Assembly (NCBI GenBank): GCA_021613535.1
Contig: CP075497.1
Coordinates: forward strand, 2,604,001 to 2,668,000
Length of the DNA: 64,000 nt
Direction of reading: 5' to 3'
Origin: Adineta vaga
Lineage: Eukaryota; Rotifera
In this document: positions 1-13,380 of the stretch, piece by piece
Position numbering within the stretch: the first letter of the stretch is position 1
Layout of the letters: each line of letters begins with the position of its first letter
Notes under the pieces: generated by a model
The model's database searches: none
What the model was told of the DNA's origin: nothing
The model's input: only the letters and a program-made list of their open reading frames with translations
Translations under genes and position numbers: made by a program

Positions 1-3000
1 CGACAAAATTTCGAATTGTTCCACTATGACATTGAATACAATAATCAGCTTGAAGATATTTCTTTATATTTGAAAGGCCCGAATCTTTTATACAACATAG
101 AACATAGATTGGTGGACGTGGAATGATTGTTCCATTGATTTCTTGATTTTCATCCGCTTTTTTGGATAAATCAGTAGGTAATGTTCTCGAAAGATGTTTT
201 TCCAAGTATCTAAACGGAAAAATTTCATTTGAATTTTTCAATTTTATTCAATTTTTACGTCATTGTATTGACTGCGGCTTTTCGATCTCGATCATAGAAT
301 AAAATAAATCCATCAAAATCAGCTAATTTCACAGAAAATAATGAATGGAATGAAACAGGAATGAATTCAATCTGAAAATAAAAGATGAAAATTCACTTTC
401 TTTTATTTTTGATCAATTACTTGTCGATTAAGATGATCGAGAGATGTTGTTATGAGAAATGATGTATCTCCATATTGATTCGTAGTTATTAAAGAAAATC
501 GAGATGATAATTGAGAAATAAAAATTTCAACATCATTCGTTTCTCCTCCACACATAAAACAAAGAAGAATTCGAAGATCTGTTTGTTTATTCTTTGAACA
601 TTTTCCTTCAACGGATAAAAGTTCTTCAATTGATAATCGAACTTGATTCATTGGAATTTCATTCGAAATATTATTATCAGACCTACAAAATCAACAAAAT
701 TCTCCTCAATCCAATTAAAAATTGACCACTTACTCATTAGATGTTTGACAATTTACTTTCACAATTGGCATATCTAAACAAAAACAACGTATTTCGTTTA
801 TCATCAACGAAATAAGTTTTTAATTGATACATACTATCAATATTAAGAGAAATCTTTTTCTGAGAAATATAATCTTCTAAAATCTCACGACCATTGAATG
901 ACACAATAAGACAACCTAAATAACATTTCATTGAATTCATTTTCTAATGAAAATCTAGTTAACTAACCATCAATGGATTGAGTTTTGACATTATCTAATG
1001 TCCATAAATTGATTGCCAATGTATTCACTAATGATAAATCGTTCTAGAAATAAAAATCAGACATAGACAACTATAAGGGATGAAAACGTAGATTGAATTT
1101 TGATAGTTTCTCTATGACCTTTACAAAATCGTTCATTAATAATAGTACGCCACCTTGAGACTCACTTATACAGATGACCGAACGATTCATAGGGTAAATA
1201 AGCTCATCCTTCGGCATGTATGAGAAAAGAATGATTTTAACTTTGTAAAACAAACATAATTAAAAACTAATCAATGATTTTTAGACTTTTCAAGAAAAGA
1301 AATAGGTTTTATAAAATTCTTACCGAAAGATTTCGTAGATAGTTATTCATATCATTTTCACTTCCACAAAGTAAAATATTCCTAAAAGAAAAAGAAAATT
1401 CTCATCATCTTTCAATTCAATGCAATATCTTACTTATTAAGAGATTTTTTTGATGGTAATCGTGAGAAAAATTCATTCAATATTCGTACATCGGCACATG
1501 TTTCTTCCATTGGACATCCAATTTCAAATTTTCTTTTACTTAAATTTTCATTATCATTCGTTGTATTCGATTGAATTTTTCTTGTATAGGGACAAAAATT
1601 ATCATCAATATTAAAATTATTATTGAATAACGATATTGATGAAGATTTTCGTCGTTTGAACGAACGTTTACGTTGTTTGATCAAACGATTTAAATTTCTT
1701 ATTAATGGATAATAAATACAATCGTATAAAAAATGACAATGACACATGATTAATCGATGACGATCAGTTTCTCGATTATTCAATGCTTTATATCTTAAAA
1801 ATACAATTGAATATAAGTGATTCAAATTATTTATTTCACTTACCGTGAATCATATTTTATTTGTTGAATTATTTCTTTTTCAAATATATCATCAATGGTC
1901 AATGTTGTGACATTTTTATCATTAATTCCTTGATTGGTTGTTGCTGAATTCATTTTATGAAATGTATCAATAAAAATTTCTAAGGATTCAAATAATAATT
2001 CAACAAATTTTAAACATATGGAACGATAAAGATAAGATTGATGGAATGCAAACACACGTAGACGATCTTGAGCAGGTAATGATTCATAACATTCACGACC
2101 CAAAAAATAAACACAATCTTTTTCATATGCATGACCATATTGAACAAGACCAGCATCAGAAAATCGATTGAGTAATTCAAAAAATGAACGACAATTAGAT
2201 CGACGAGTTTGTTCTAATTGACGACTAGTTATATAAGATTCAAAACAAAGACGAGCTTCAGGTGTATCAAGTAAATCATCAGGAATGATTAATGTTGAGG
2301 ATTGAGTTCCATTGTTATGCTCAGCATCTGACCACATCGAAGATGGTATCACAGTTGATGAATAGCGAGGATGTTTTTGCATCTGTGAACGTACGTAATC
2401 CCAATTTCTAAACAAATATTCATTAGATATAAAAATGTTACCTTAGAAAATATCGAATGGTGTCTACTACAGACAGGTTTCAATAGAGGAGAGAAAAAAA
2501 AATTGAATCGATACTGACGATCATCTTTCCTTCAAGACAAATGTCACGTATGTAAGATAGTATTTGTAATTCTAAGAATGATCTACTCGATCACATCTAT
2601 TCAATATTGAGTTTTAAATTTCGAAATGAAACATATAATTTGCACGTTAAGAACAATAAAAACTTATTGAAATTCAGAATAGTAAACAATTGTCTCGAGT
2701 ATGAACTAGTATTTATATTATTTGAAAACAAAATTCAATGAATAACTTGACAGATGACTGAAAATATGATTTAAACTTTCGACAGGAATAATGTTTATTC
2801 TGTCCTATTTGTCGGTGAAAAAAAAAGTCTTGTCCTGTTCTCACCTTTGATTGGTAATAACGGACAACAATCGGCTACCTTTTGAAAAGGTTTGTTTGAC
2901 TTTTTCTTTTCTAATGTCTATCAAACGAGGACAACATCAAAATCATAATTATAAACTCGTATTCGAATGAATGTCGTTGGGTATGAGAGAGAGAGAAAGG

Positions 3001-4225
3001 AATGTTTATATTTGGATATTTCGATCAATGTAGACTTGGTATTGATACCTCAGAAGTGTGTATTATTTTTTCAATTCATTAATTCTGCATATAAATTTCA
3101 ATTAACTAAGTTCTATCGAAAAAAAGATCATTTTTCTTCTTACCTGGATAGTTTCGTTTTTTGATCTGTTATAAGGAATTCAATAATCGGAATTAATCTT
3201 TCATCGATTAATTTTTGTCTTGAGACTCGTTTTAATTCTTCATTATGTTCATTGTAAAGACGTTCAGCTTGTTGTTGACCAAACATATCAATAAATGTTC
3301 GAATACTTGTATGATGTTGCCAAGTATTATAAAATCTATCCCAAGACATCGATCGAAAATCTAAAACATGTCGCGTTAATAATGTTCGAAATTCAGCTTG
3401 TGTCACATGTTTTATTGATTGTTCATTTCTATATGCATCTTCATAGGTTGGTGGGAGAAATTTTGTTAAAGATAGAGTTGCTTGAGATGCTTTTCGTGAT
3501 GATAAAATATTTGGTTCATCACATACATAAAGAGCAAGTTCAAGAATAGCTGGAATGTTAATATGTTCATCAGCTGATGTATGTAGAATTGGAATATGAG
3601 ATAATAATTGTGAATCATTTGAAGATGCACGTCGAATGGATTGTTCAAATTGTAATGCTAAATTTGATTGATTGTCGATCAAATTATTTTTTGTTGTTAT
3701 AATTAATACTGGACGACGAGTTTTAAAAAGAGAATGTAGAAGAAATAAAAGATCAGAGATTTGTTTTGTTGATGATAAATCATGTATACATAAAAAAGCA
3801 TCAATGGTTATTTTATCTTTTGGAAATGTTTTCACTTGTGGATAATCAGCATCATGGAGAAATTTTTCTTCACTACGTAATGTTAATGATGTAATACGTT
3901 TAATATAATTATCATATTGTTCATTATCATCAATAGCTATAGTTGAATGTTCAATTAAATGAAATAATGCTTCACGTTTTTCATCTGACCGTCGATGTTT
4001 TACTGAACCCCAATAAAACCATGTTGCATTTTGTTGCGAATGTTTTAATGATTGATTTTTCGATTGAAATAATCGATAATTATCAATATTTGAATCAATT
4101 AAACGTTTACATAATGAAGATTTACCTGACAATGGATTAATACTAACTACAGCAAGAGTATATGTTGGTGGTAATAAAACTGAATTAGGTAAACCGCTTG
4201 AAACGATAGCGGTACTTTTAGACAT
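1..4225 (-). CDS. p190 RhoGAP-like protein (ARHGAP5/ARHGAP35 family), 5' part only
   Basis: A Rho-family GTPase-activating protein that would couple adhesion and receptor signals to actin. Eleven exons fit GT-AG sites in frame: 4225-3144, 2407-1844, 1793-1434, 1381-1324, 1208-1125, 1043-968, 915-835, 773-734, 682-421, 371-259 and 209 to the left edge, about 976 residues. Exon 1 holds the N-terminal GTPase-like domain (SGKSSLCKRL, then FYWGSVKH, YIKRITSL). FF-domain sequence follows (RFYNTWQHH, RNWDYVRSQM, RYKALNNRETDRHRL). The two pseudo-GTPase regions give NILLCGSEND, LRILLCFMCGG and GFILFYDRDRKAAVN, which line up with p190 LRIVMCLMCGD and GYIVFYSAKRKA. The RhoGAP domain lies beyond base 1. 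The guanine-base motif is degenerate (TTKNN). The start is the first ATG, in frame with the GTPase domain. Splicing of the 84- and 81-base exons is inferred from frame and alignment. Confidence 0.87.
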
Positions 4226-4937
4226 GATATATTATCCATTCAAGGACATACCGAATGGATGCGTGTATAATACGAAAAAGAAAAAAAAATCTAAAAATAT
4301 ATACGTGAATTATATTTCGTTTCTTTTTTTTTCTCTCTCGATACAATCTACAGGTGTTGTTAAATAGAAACGAAATCAATTATACGATGAAAAGACGAAA
4401 AAGAAAAACGAAAGAGAGAACAATGACGCGACGCGATATTTCTATGTATTCATAATTGTCATATTCATTTTTCATCGATTTGTAATATGAGTAGAACGAA
4501 TGTGATAAATGAAAAATGAGAACAATACATTTTCTTACTTTTGTTAAAAGACAGAAGTCTCAACAAGATATTCAAATAGAAAGAAAAACAAAACGATGTC
4601 AGATTTCTTTCTATTTCAATTGTGAACATAAAATAATAAATAACAGTTAGATATGGTTAAGAATGAATGTAATCATTCCGATAAAATATTATTCTTTTCC
4701 AGATTAGTTAAATAGTTAAACGTCGAAAGAGAATATGTTATGAATTAAGTAATTTATCAAGAGAATTCTTGTTGAATACATGCATGTATGCACGCCCTTT
4801 GAAAAAAATAAAAACAAACAAAAAATTGTTGACAAGTTCAAATCAGAATAATCTTTTTATTGGATAAAAAATCTATCCTAATGATGCATATTTTAACGAT
4901 AGATGGCGTTAGATAGATCTAAGATAAAAATAATTGA
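4226..4937. other. Intergenic region upstream of the RhoGAP gene
   Basis: This is part of the roughly 1 kb shared by the divergent RhoGAP and aspartyl-tRNA synthetase genes, so both promoters probably lie between 4226 and 5253. I see AT-rich sequence with homopolymer A and T runs and no recognisable coding segment. Confidence 0.5.
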
Positions 4938-5150
4938 ATTAAGAAAAGAATATTGTTTTCATTCGAAGAAGAATATTTCAGATTAGAAAATATTTACAGA
5001 GAAGGAATTTTTTCGAAAACCTTCAATCTGAAAAACTGGACTGATGATTCGTTCCGATCCTCTATCCATAAGATCGTTAACGTCACCATTCCAAAGCTCA
5101 TTACAGTTTTAGAAAAACGTGATTGGTTCGATGATTTACCATCGCAATAA
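4938..5150 (+). pseudogene. Orphan open segment with unusual codon use
   Basis: An open frame of about 70 codons ends in TAA at 5148-5150. It starts right after an in-frame TGA and has no ATG near its beginning. The peptide looks protein-like (NLKNWTDDSF, VTIPKLITVLEKRDWFDD). It uses C-ending codons (AAC, ACC, ATC, GTC) more than neighbouring genes, which prefer T- or A-ending codons. I do not recognise the family. It could be the relic of a transposed or captured gene, or a last exon whose partners are missing. It lies about 100 bases before the synthetase start and is not in that frame. Confidence 0.35.
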
Positions 5151-5253
5151 TCGACCTGCATCATCTATCTGATGCAAAACGGATATTTCCCATGATGTCA
5201 ATATACTATATATATATTTCAGAAGTTTTCTCAATTTTTAGATAAATTTGAAC

Positions 5254-7446
5254 ATGGCTTCTGGTGGCAAAGCTCCTCAAGAAAATCAACAGGTAATATT
5301 CTTCTCAAAGACAGAAGAAGAAGACTTGATGTCAAGGTTTCTATGAACTTTATTCTATTTATATGATTAGAATACAAATTCAACGACAAACGAAGAAGAT
5401 TGTGCTGAAGGTTGCTACGGTATTTTACCATTAATTCAATCGAAAGAGAAAGTTGATCGTCAATTGCTTCCTGTACGTAATGTTAATGAAGCATTAGCTA
5501 AACAAATAATATGGGTACGTGGACGACTTCATACAAGCCGTGGTAAAGGAAAGCAATGTTTTTTTGTAATTCGACATCAATCAGCTACTATACAAGCTGT
5601 TCTCTATGTTAATGAAAATGTCAGTAAACAAATGGTGAAATTTGTTACAAAGTAAGATTTTCATCAATGAATAGAAATGCTCTAATGAAACAACGTCTTT
5701 TTTTAATTTCATATAGTATTTCTAAAGAAAGTATTATCGATGTTGAAGGTGAAGTTTCATTAGCACCATCACCTATTGAATCATGTACACAAAAGACTGT
5801 GGAATTACAAGTGAAAAAGGTAGATTTAATTAAGAATTTGATTTATTTTCAAAAGAATTTTTATCATATGATTTATGAATTAGGTATTTGTTGTTAGTGC
5901 AGCAGAACCTCGTTTACCATTATTGGTCGAAGATGCTATGCGATCAGAAGAGGCAACTGGTCCCGATGCTCAAGCAGGACCTCATGTGAATCAAGATACA
6001 CGTCTTGACAATCGTGTGATAGATTTGTAAGTTTACTTGATCTCTTTTCTCTAAGAAGAAAAAGGAGATTCAATGATATGTACTTTTCTAGACGTACGCC
6101 AGCAAATCAAGCTATTTATCGTGTTGAAGCAGGTGTATGTAAATTATTTCGCGATACCCTTGATGCAAAAGGTTTTGTTGAAATTCACACACCAAAAATA
6201 ATCTCAGGTTGGTAGATTGATTGAAGAATTCTAGAGAATTAAATGGAATATCTATTCATTATTGTTTTTAGCTGCATCGGAAGGCGGTGCGAATGTTTTC
6301 CAAGTAACTTATTTCAAATCGAATGCCTATTTAGCACAATCACCGCAATTCTATAAACAAATGGCAATTGCTGCTGATTTTGAGAAAGTTTATACCATTG
6401 GAGCAGGTATAAACTTTGATTTGTTCTCTGAATCGTATGAATTTGTTTTATTTGATTGAAATAGTCTTTCGTGCTGAAGATTCTAATACACATCGGCATT
6501 TAACAGAATTCGTTGGTCTCGATCTTGAAATGGCATTTGGTTATCATTATCATGAAGTCGTCGATACAATTGGTGATTTATTTACACAAATTTTCAAAGG
6601 TCTTCCCGAACGGTAAGTTTATATTTGTTCTTAATCTCGTTTGAATTCATTTTCGTTAATTACGTATAGATTTGCTACAGAAATTGCTATTATTAATAAA
6701 CAATATCCTTGTGAACCTTTTGAATATGTTGAGCCTGCGTAAGTTTCTCGTGACAATTAAGTAGTTTTGTCATGAAAACAATATTTTGTAGTTTACGTCT
6801 TCAATATAAAGATGGTGTTGCATTACTTGCTGAAGCTGGAATTCAAATGGGTTCAGAAGATGATTTAACAACTGAAAATGAACGTATTTTGGGTGGTATT
6901 GTAAAGAAAAAAGTTAGTTTTTATCGATATTTATGTATTCTATGTCTCTATATTTATTTTGTTTTGTTGTGTTTATAGTATCATACCGACTTTTATATTC
7001 TCGACAGATATCCATTGGCTGTTCGACCATTCTATACCATGCCTGATCCAAACGACCCTGTACGATGTTTTTTTTCTTCGTTTTTTCTTATAATTAAACT
7101 CTTTTAATTCTTAGAAATATTCTAACAGTTATGATATGTTCATCCGTGGTGAAGAAATTCTTTCAGGTGCTCAACGTATTCATGGTAAATTTCGACATTA
7201 AAATTCATTTCCAATATTTTAATTCTTATGTATATTCTAGAATATAAATTATTACTCGAACGAGTTAAACATCACAAAATTAACGAAGACCAAATTCGAT
7301 CTTACCTTAATGCATTTCAATATGGTTGTCCACCACATGGTGGTGGAGGTATCGGTTTAGAACGTGTTATCATGCTTTATTTAGGTTTGGGCAATGTTCG
7401 CAAAACATCAATGTTTCCACGTGATCCCAAACGTATTACGCCATAA
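5254..7446 (+). CDS. DARS1: Aspartyl-tRNA synthetase, cytosolic
   Basis: Charges tRNA-Asp with aspartate in the cytosol. Twelve exons: 5254-5292, 5371-5651, 5717-5819, 5884-6026, 6092-6207, 6272-6406, 6465-6612, 6670-6738, 6792-6912, 6979-7059, 7115-7184 and 7241-7446, giving about 500 residues against 501 in the human enzyme. The N-terminal anticodon-binding OB fold has [19 protein letters not shown] and [14 protein letters not shown]. The class II core shows [20 protein letters not shown] and [13 protein letters not shown]. Motif 2 is [15 protein letters not shown] and motif 3 is [16 protein letters not shown]. The protein ends in [12 protein letters not shown], as in other eukaryotes. ATG 5254 is chosen because it opens a short exon joining in phase to the conserved domain. 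Introns are 48-85 bases. All catalytic motifs are intact. Confidence 0.97.
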
Positions 7447-8866
7447 ATGATGATCTGATCCGTTTTTTTGATTTTTGCTTTTACAAATCGTTTACTTTTT
7501 ATTTGTCGGACAGTTCATCTAAGACAAAAAGAACAAGAACAGTTAATCATTTTGTTAAATGATATAAAATGTTAAAACTTAAAACATATTTTATAAAAAC
7601 AATAATTTATTTCATTCCTAGACCTATCGATCATAGTTGATCATTATCTCGAGACACGTACGTGAAAAATTAAGCCTAGAAGAGCTTATCATTAAATGAT
7701 AACGATTTCTATTGAGATATTTAAATGAATAGATTGACTCATTATGAGTTTAATAGAGATGTTCGCATGTAAATATCAGATGAAACGAGACAATGCTCTC
7801 TCTTTTTTTTCTAATATAAACTATTCTTTTGTCCGAAAGTAATCAATACTGATTTATGTTTGACAAGCGTTGTTGAATAGAGTACGTCATAGTTCTCTTT
7901 TGTTGGCTATTATTTGTCCACGCTTGTTAAATGCTTGAGGATAGAGGAGAATTATATCTAGATAGGTAAAAGCTCGTTCGATCTCTTTTCAAAGGTCACT
8001 GTATCGATATGTTCTTCATGTCGCCGTTCATTCCTCGCGTTTCTTTTTTTTTATTTGCGTAGAGAAAAGAATTACACATGTATGTAGTCAAAATGAGGAG
8101 ATGCTTGGCCTTTCTTCTTCTTCTGCTACATTATATCTACATGATAGCATACTATTTTATAAAATGTATACATATATACATATAATCTAGATGTTCTAAT
8201 TCAGGGACGACGTTGCACTCCACTAACTCTGACATTTGCTTATTACCTATACACTTACGTCATTTGAGCGCGACAGTTGATTAGATATCTTTGTTATGCA
8301 AAATTGATGTTTTTTCTTCTGTTGAATCGATATTATTTAATCTTTTTTTGGGTATATTGCGATGAATATTATTCTAATATAAGTTTCTTTTTTTCTACTT
8401 TCAAATGAGAAATAGTTTGACTGATTTCGAGATGAAGAAAACAAAGAAAAGTCAAACTAAAACTTTATATTCGCATGGTTAGTCCTTCTCCTTTTTTTTA
8501 TTTTATTGAAACTTGCTTGTTCGTTACATCTCGCGTCGTCTTTCTATTAAATATTCATTTTTTTTACTTCTGTCTAAGTTTAACAACGGCGGACGAACAG
8601 GAGTAGAAGGTGACTAGTAGAAATAAAAGAAAAGAGAAGAGAAGAGAAGAGGAGAGAAAAAAAAGCGGGTCTTAACTCTCGTTTTTTTGTTATTCTTTCT
8701 TCCATCATTCATCGTTAGAGATGTATTACTCACACACGCATACACATAAATATATATATGATAATTTTTCGAAAAATATCAATATACAATTATTCATAGG
8801 AATTTTATTTATATTTTAAGATTTCAAAATTTTTCGTCTACTTTAATATGATATAAACATAACATC
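7447..8866. other. Intergenic region between DARS1 and the Rab11-FIP gene
   Basis: About 1.4 kb holding the 3' untranslated part of the synthetase gene and the promoter of the next gene. I see AT-rich sequence, a purine tract near 8627-8663 (AAGAGAAGAGAAGAG type) and ATAT runs near 8751. No coding segment or RNA gene was recognised. Confidence 0.5.
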
Positions 8867-11800
8867 ATGTCGAGAATGACACAGCCAAATTATTGCAGTT
8901 GTACTGGTAAGATCGACTTTTTGCTAATGATTTTGAAAGGAAAATTTTTGTTTCTTTTTCTTGTGAAATAGTACATCAAGCTCGAAATTTACCAGATAAA
9001 GGCAAGAGTAATGGTATGTGATTTCTTTGTTTGATTGAATAAAAAAATGATTGTCATTGATTCTTTTTTTTTCTTTTCAATATTGAAGGAATTGATGCTT
9101 TTTGTACAATATCAATGGGTAAAGAGAAATTCGTCACTGCTGTACGAGAAAAAACTCGTACACCTGAATGGCAAGAACAATGTGAAATGTGAGAGAGTTT
9201 TTTTTTTCAACAAAAAATTATTTTTTTTATTCACATTTTTATAGGCCGATTGTTGATGATGCTATTATTAAATTAACTGTTTATCATAATACAAAAAATG
9301 CCCTATCAAAAGGTGATTTTGTCGGTCGTACTTACGTTTCTTTACGAGATTTACAAGATTATGATCGTATCCATCGACGGTAACAAATCATATCTCATTG
9401 ATTCGATCTAATTGATTTTTTATTTGCAGCTGGTATAAATTGACAAATAAGGATGGTAAAACCGATAAAGAACGAGGAGAAATCGATGTTTCCTTACAAT
9501 TCTTTTCGAAAAATGATACAACTGGAAGTGTATTGGATTTAGCGACGAAGAAAAAGCATCTTTCATTGAAAGATATTAAACATTCGTTAGGTGAGAAAAA
9601 GAAAATATAACATTTCAATGTCTAGGAGAAAACAGATCTCACGAGAATAAAGTTTTTTTTTCACAACCTTGAAATAATTCTCAAAGGGATGAAGTTGAAA
9701 AGGATTAATTTTTCTTTTATGACATGTTGCATTTGAGATTATTCTTAGCAAAACTAACAAAATAATGATTGTCAAAGGTTTCTGTTGCCAATGAATGAAT
9801 GAATGTGAAAGGGAAAAGATGAAAAATTTAGTTTACGAAAACCGTCGACTTTTTCTTGTGTCAATGGGACGAGATTGAATAGTAATGATGATGAAGTACC
9901 GATTAGATTCTTTTCATTGAGAATAATATTATATAGTCAAGGTGGATTTCAAGATCAATTTACATTTTCTTTCTATTTCCATCAGTTTAACGATGAAAAA
10001 TATTTGTTTTGATAAGATCAATTTTTTCCTTCTTTCAGGTGGTAAATTAAAAACAGCCTCGAAACATAAAAAACAGGATAATTATAATGGCGATAATCAG
10101 GTATGTATTCGATTTTTCTTCTTCTTTTATTATGAGAGCAAAAAAGGAAACGAATGAATTTATTCTAAATAATCTTTTTTTTGTCAATGTCAAAATGGAT
10201 TAATTATTTTTCAGTTAGCGGAACAGCGTCGCCGTCTAGGTGGCGGCGAGGATAGTACGTTTAACGTACGCGATTTTCTCGATGATTCAGCATCGGAGGT
10301 GAGAGAGATCACTCAATATACTATCGACAATAATATGCATTCACTTAACTCTTAGCTTTGTATCATTATCTTCTTCTTCTTCTTCTTTGGTACTAATTCA
10401 CATTTTAATTTTACTTACACAGCTTTTTTCTCTAACTATTCATTGTAGTCACAAAATTCGGATAGACTAACTTGGGATGCTTCTTCTCTTCAAGAAGAAG
10501 ATAACGGAGAGGTTTGCATTCAATATTGCTGCTTCTTTTCTTCGATTAACCTAATCAATTATTTAATTTTTGATCGATCAAAAATAAAATAATCGTTCCT
10601 TTTTTTTCATTTTTATTCTAGTCAACATCATTTGCAGGATCACATATGTCTTTGAATAGTATGTCCTATAATAATCATGTCGAAGCACAACATAAAAAGG
10701 TATGTTGAAAACTTTTTATCAATAAATTTATTCATCGAAGTTTTTCTATTAGTCCATGTCTTTGAATAGACGAGAGGATGATGTAAGTCAGCATTTATTT
10801 TATCCCTTCATATGCATGTATATGTATCTATTGTTCTTTTTGATTATTGCATTTATCTGAAAGATATGCATGTATGGTTTATTTTTCTTATTTAAGTTAA
10901 AGATTTCTTGAGAGTATATGTATGTATGTGTGGGCGGGTTTCATGACATTTCTTTTTCTTGAGAAAGTTTTAGAGATTTTTCGATCGATTTGGTTATTCT
11001 TTTATTGTTGGGATATAAATAGAAATGAAAAACATATCTTTTTAACAGATACCTCGTGCACCGAGTAGTGGACTCGGATCGATCTTAGGTACAGGCACAC
11101 CACATTCATCACGTCGTTCGATTACATCCGATTATGATACATCATCCATACTTGATTCAGCATCAATGTATGGTGGTGAAGAACCATCTTCTTCATCGCC
11201 TCCAATTCGTTCTCAAGTACAACAGCAGCAACAGCGTGAAGTGTATGTTGGTGATGATTTACCACCACGAAGTAATTCGACTCGTAAAAAGTCGAAAGAA
11301 CCTTCACCCTCAACAACATTACCAACAATCGTTACACCAAAAACTACCAACAATTCTCCACCATTACGAAGCACAGACCATAATCGAAGTTTTTCCGTTA
11401 CAGGTGATGATATCGAAGCAGCATTTGATGCAATTAATGATTATAAAACATCGAATAATGAATCGAAAGATTATGACAATTCAGCACATGATTCTTTATT
11501 TGGTTTATCAACAATAAAAGAAGCGACTGATACAGATGAAGTTACTCTTGGTATCAATTCACCTATAACACATACCGATGAAGAAATGGATGAAATCGAT
11601 TTTGATAATTGCTTCAATAAATACAAACAAAAAAATCAAACAAAAGTTATCGAAGAAAAACCACCGAAAGCATCAGCTCCATCGACACCTGTTCATCAAA
11701 AAACGTCCAAACCGTCCGAAACAAAATCAGTTCGTCATTCCAATGAAACAAAACGTCCAGCACCTGTCCAAACAGAAGAAATTCGTACTCCATTAGCTTC

Positions 11801-13380
11801 CATTCCAACACCTAACGTTACTCCCTCTTCATTAAAACTAAAAGACACGATTGAAAATGATCCCAATGATTCTGGTGATGAAGATGTTGATGAACTATTG
11901 GGTAAACTCGAGGTAAGTATTTCTCTATAATTCATACACTCACACATACATACATACACATACATACATATACACACAATAATAACTTTTAGTACTATCG
12001 CTTTTTCTTCTTCTTCTTCTTCTTGCAAAATATTTAATCACTTCTTGTTCATATAATCTCTTGTAGAAATGCACGTCTATAGATCTTGCACGATTATTTA
12101 CCCCTTAGAAATACCTTTGCTTCATTTGTTGCTTTATGTAGAGATATGTATACATGTATGTATCTTTATGTGCGTGTGTGTGTGTGTAGTGTCCCAAAGA
12201 TCAAAAGACATAAAAAAAAGAACCTAATTTCATTTAGCGAATGTCCAGCATACGTTCGTCGGTAAAACGAAAAATTCAACCCAAAGACGATATAATGCAA
12301 CAATCATTTTCTGAGGTAAACCTATTTAGTATTTCACTTGCTTTTTTTATTAAAACGACACACCTTTCCGTTTTTTTTCCCACTGTAATTAAAATGTCTT
12401 ATTGAGAACAATTGTCTATATATATATTTCCAGCTATTATCCTCTGAAAATCAACATCGTCCGATTAATTTGAAGTATTCAACACTTCAAACAAATAAGA
12501 AAATTCAAAGTCGAGTTTTATCATTTGATGATATTGATGATATAGCCACGCCAAGTATCGATATTGAACCTAATCATGTTGTAAGAATAAATGCATGGAG
12601 ATATATTCTAAGACGACATATCTATATCTATATCTATATCTATATTATTTTAACTTTTTGTCCCCATTGATATGCATGCAATGACGGTGCGCTCTCGATA
12701 TAATCTGTATTTATTTGTTTTTAATCATCGCATGTTCATGTTAACTGTGTCGTATTGTTTTGAAGATTGATTTTTCTTTTTTCAATTTGAATGAAATGTA
12801 ATTTCTTGTTTAGCTTGATCCACCGAATAATAATCAAATTTTCAATGGTTACGCACAAAATCAATCGTCACCATTTATGCATCGAAATGATCGAAATAGT
12901 AGTACAACACTACCAGATATTGTTGGTGAGCAATCAACGAAAAGTAAAATGAAACTTTCTTTTGAACCGTTGAAATAATTGATTCGATTTTGTTAAGATT
13001 TACGTCCAGGACCCAATCGAAGTTCCGTATCATCGACGATTTCAAACAATAAAAAAGCAACTGATAATGGTCTTTGTGTACTTGGTTATGAGAATGTAAA
13101 AAGTGCACCTGTTCATGCAAAAGTTCGTCAAGAACTTGATTATCTCGATCGTGAAGTAAGATAGTTTTCATTGAATTTTCATTACAATGAAAAAAAAACA
13201 ATTTCTCATCAATAGGAACTTCTTCATGTAATTGCTTATCAATCAGATTTATTAAAAAAACGTGATACACGATTGAAAGATTTAGAAAATTATACGGATA
13301 GTTTACTTGTTAAAATTCTTGAACAATGTCCATCAATACTTCAAGTAGGAACATCTTCATCAAGATCAAAATATCGATAA
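8867..13380 (+). CDS. Class I Rab11-family interacting protein
   Basis: A Rab11 effector for recycling endosomes. Sixteen exons sum to 2,319 bases (772 residues): 8867-8906, 8972-9013, 9089-9188, 9245-9379, 9430-9590, 10039-10100, 10215-10298, 10449-10511, 10622-10699, 10753-10782, 11049-11912, 12238-12315, 12434-12580, 12814-12925, 12998-13155 and 13216-13380. Residues about 10-150 form a C2 domain (VHQARNLPDKGKSNGIDAF, KTRTPEWQEQCEM), followed by the class I signature KERGEIDVSLQFF. The middle is long, low complexity and Ser/Thr-rich. The last exon carries the C-terminal Rab11-binding helix (LKDLENYTDSLLVKILEQCP), matching the FIP pattern LEDYIDNLLVRVMEETP. C2 plus this helix defines class I. 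One exon is only 30 bases and many flanking junctions are phase 0, so isoforms by exon skipping would keep the frame. Confidence 0.93.
12618..12645. repeat. Hexanucleotide TATATC tandem repeat
   Basis: About four and a half units of TATATC/TCTATA lie in the intron after the exon ending at 12580 of the Rab11-FIP gene. It is a simple microsatellite with no other visible role. Confidence 0.85.
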
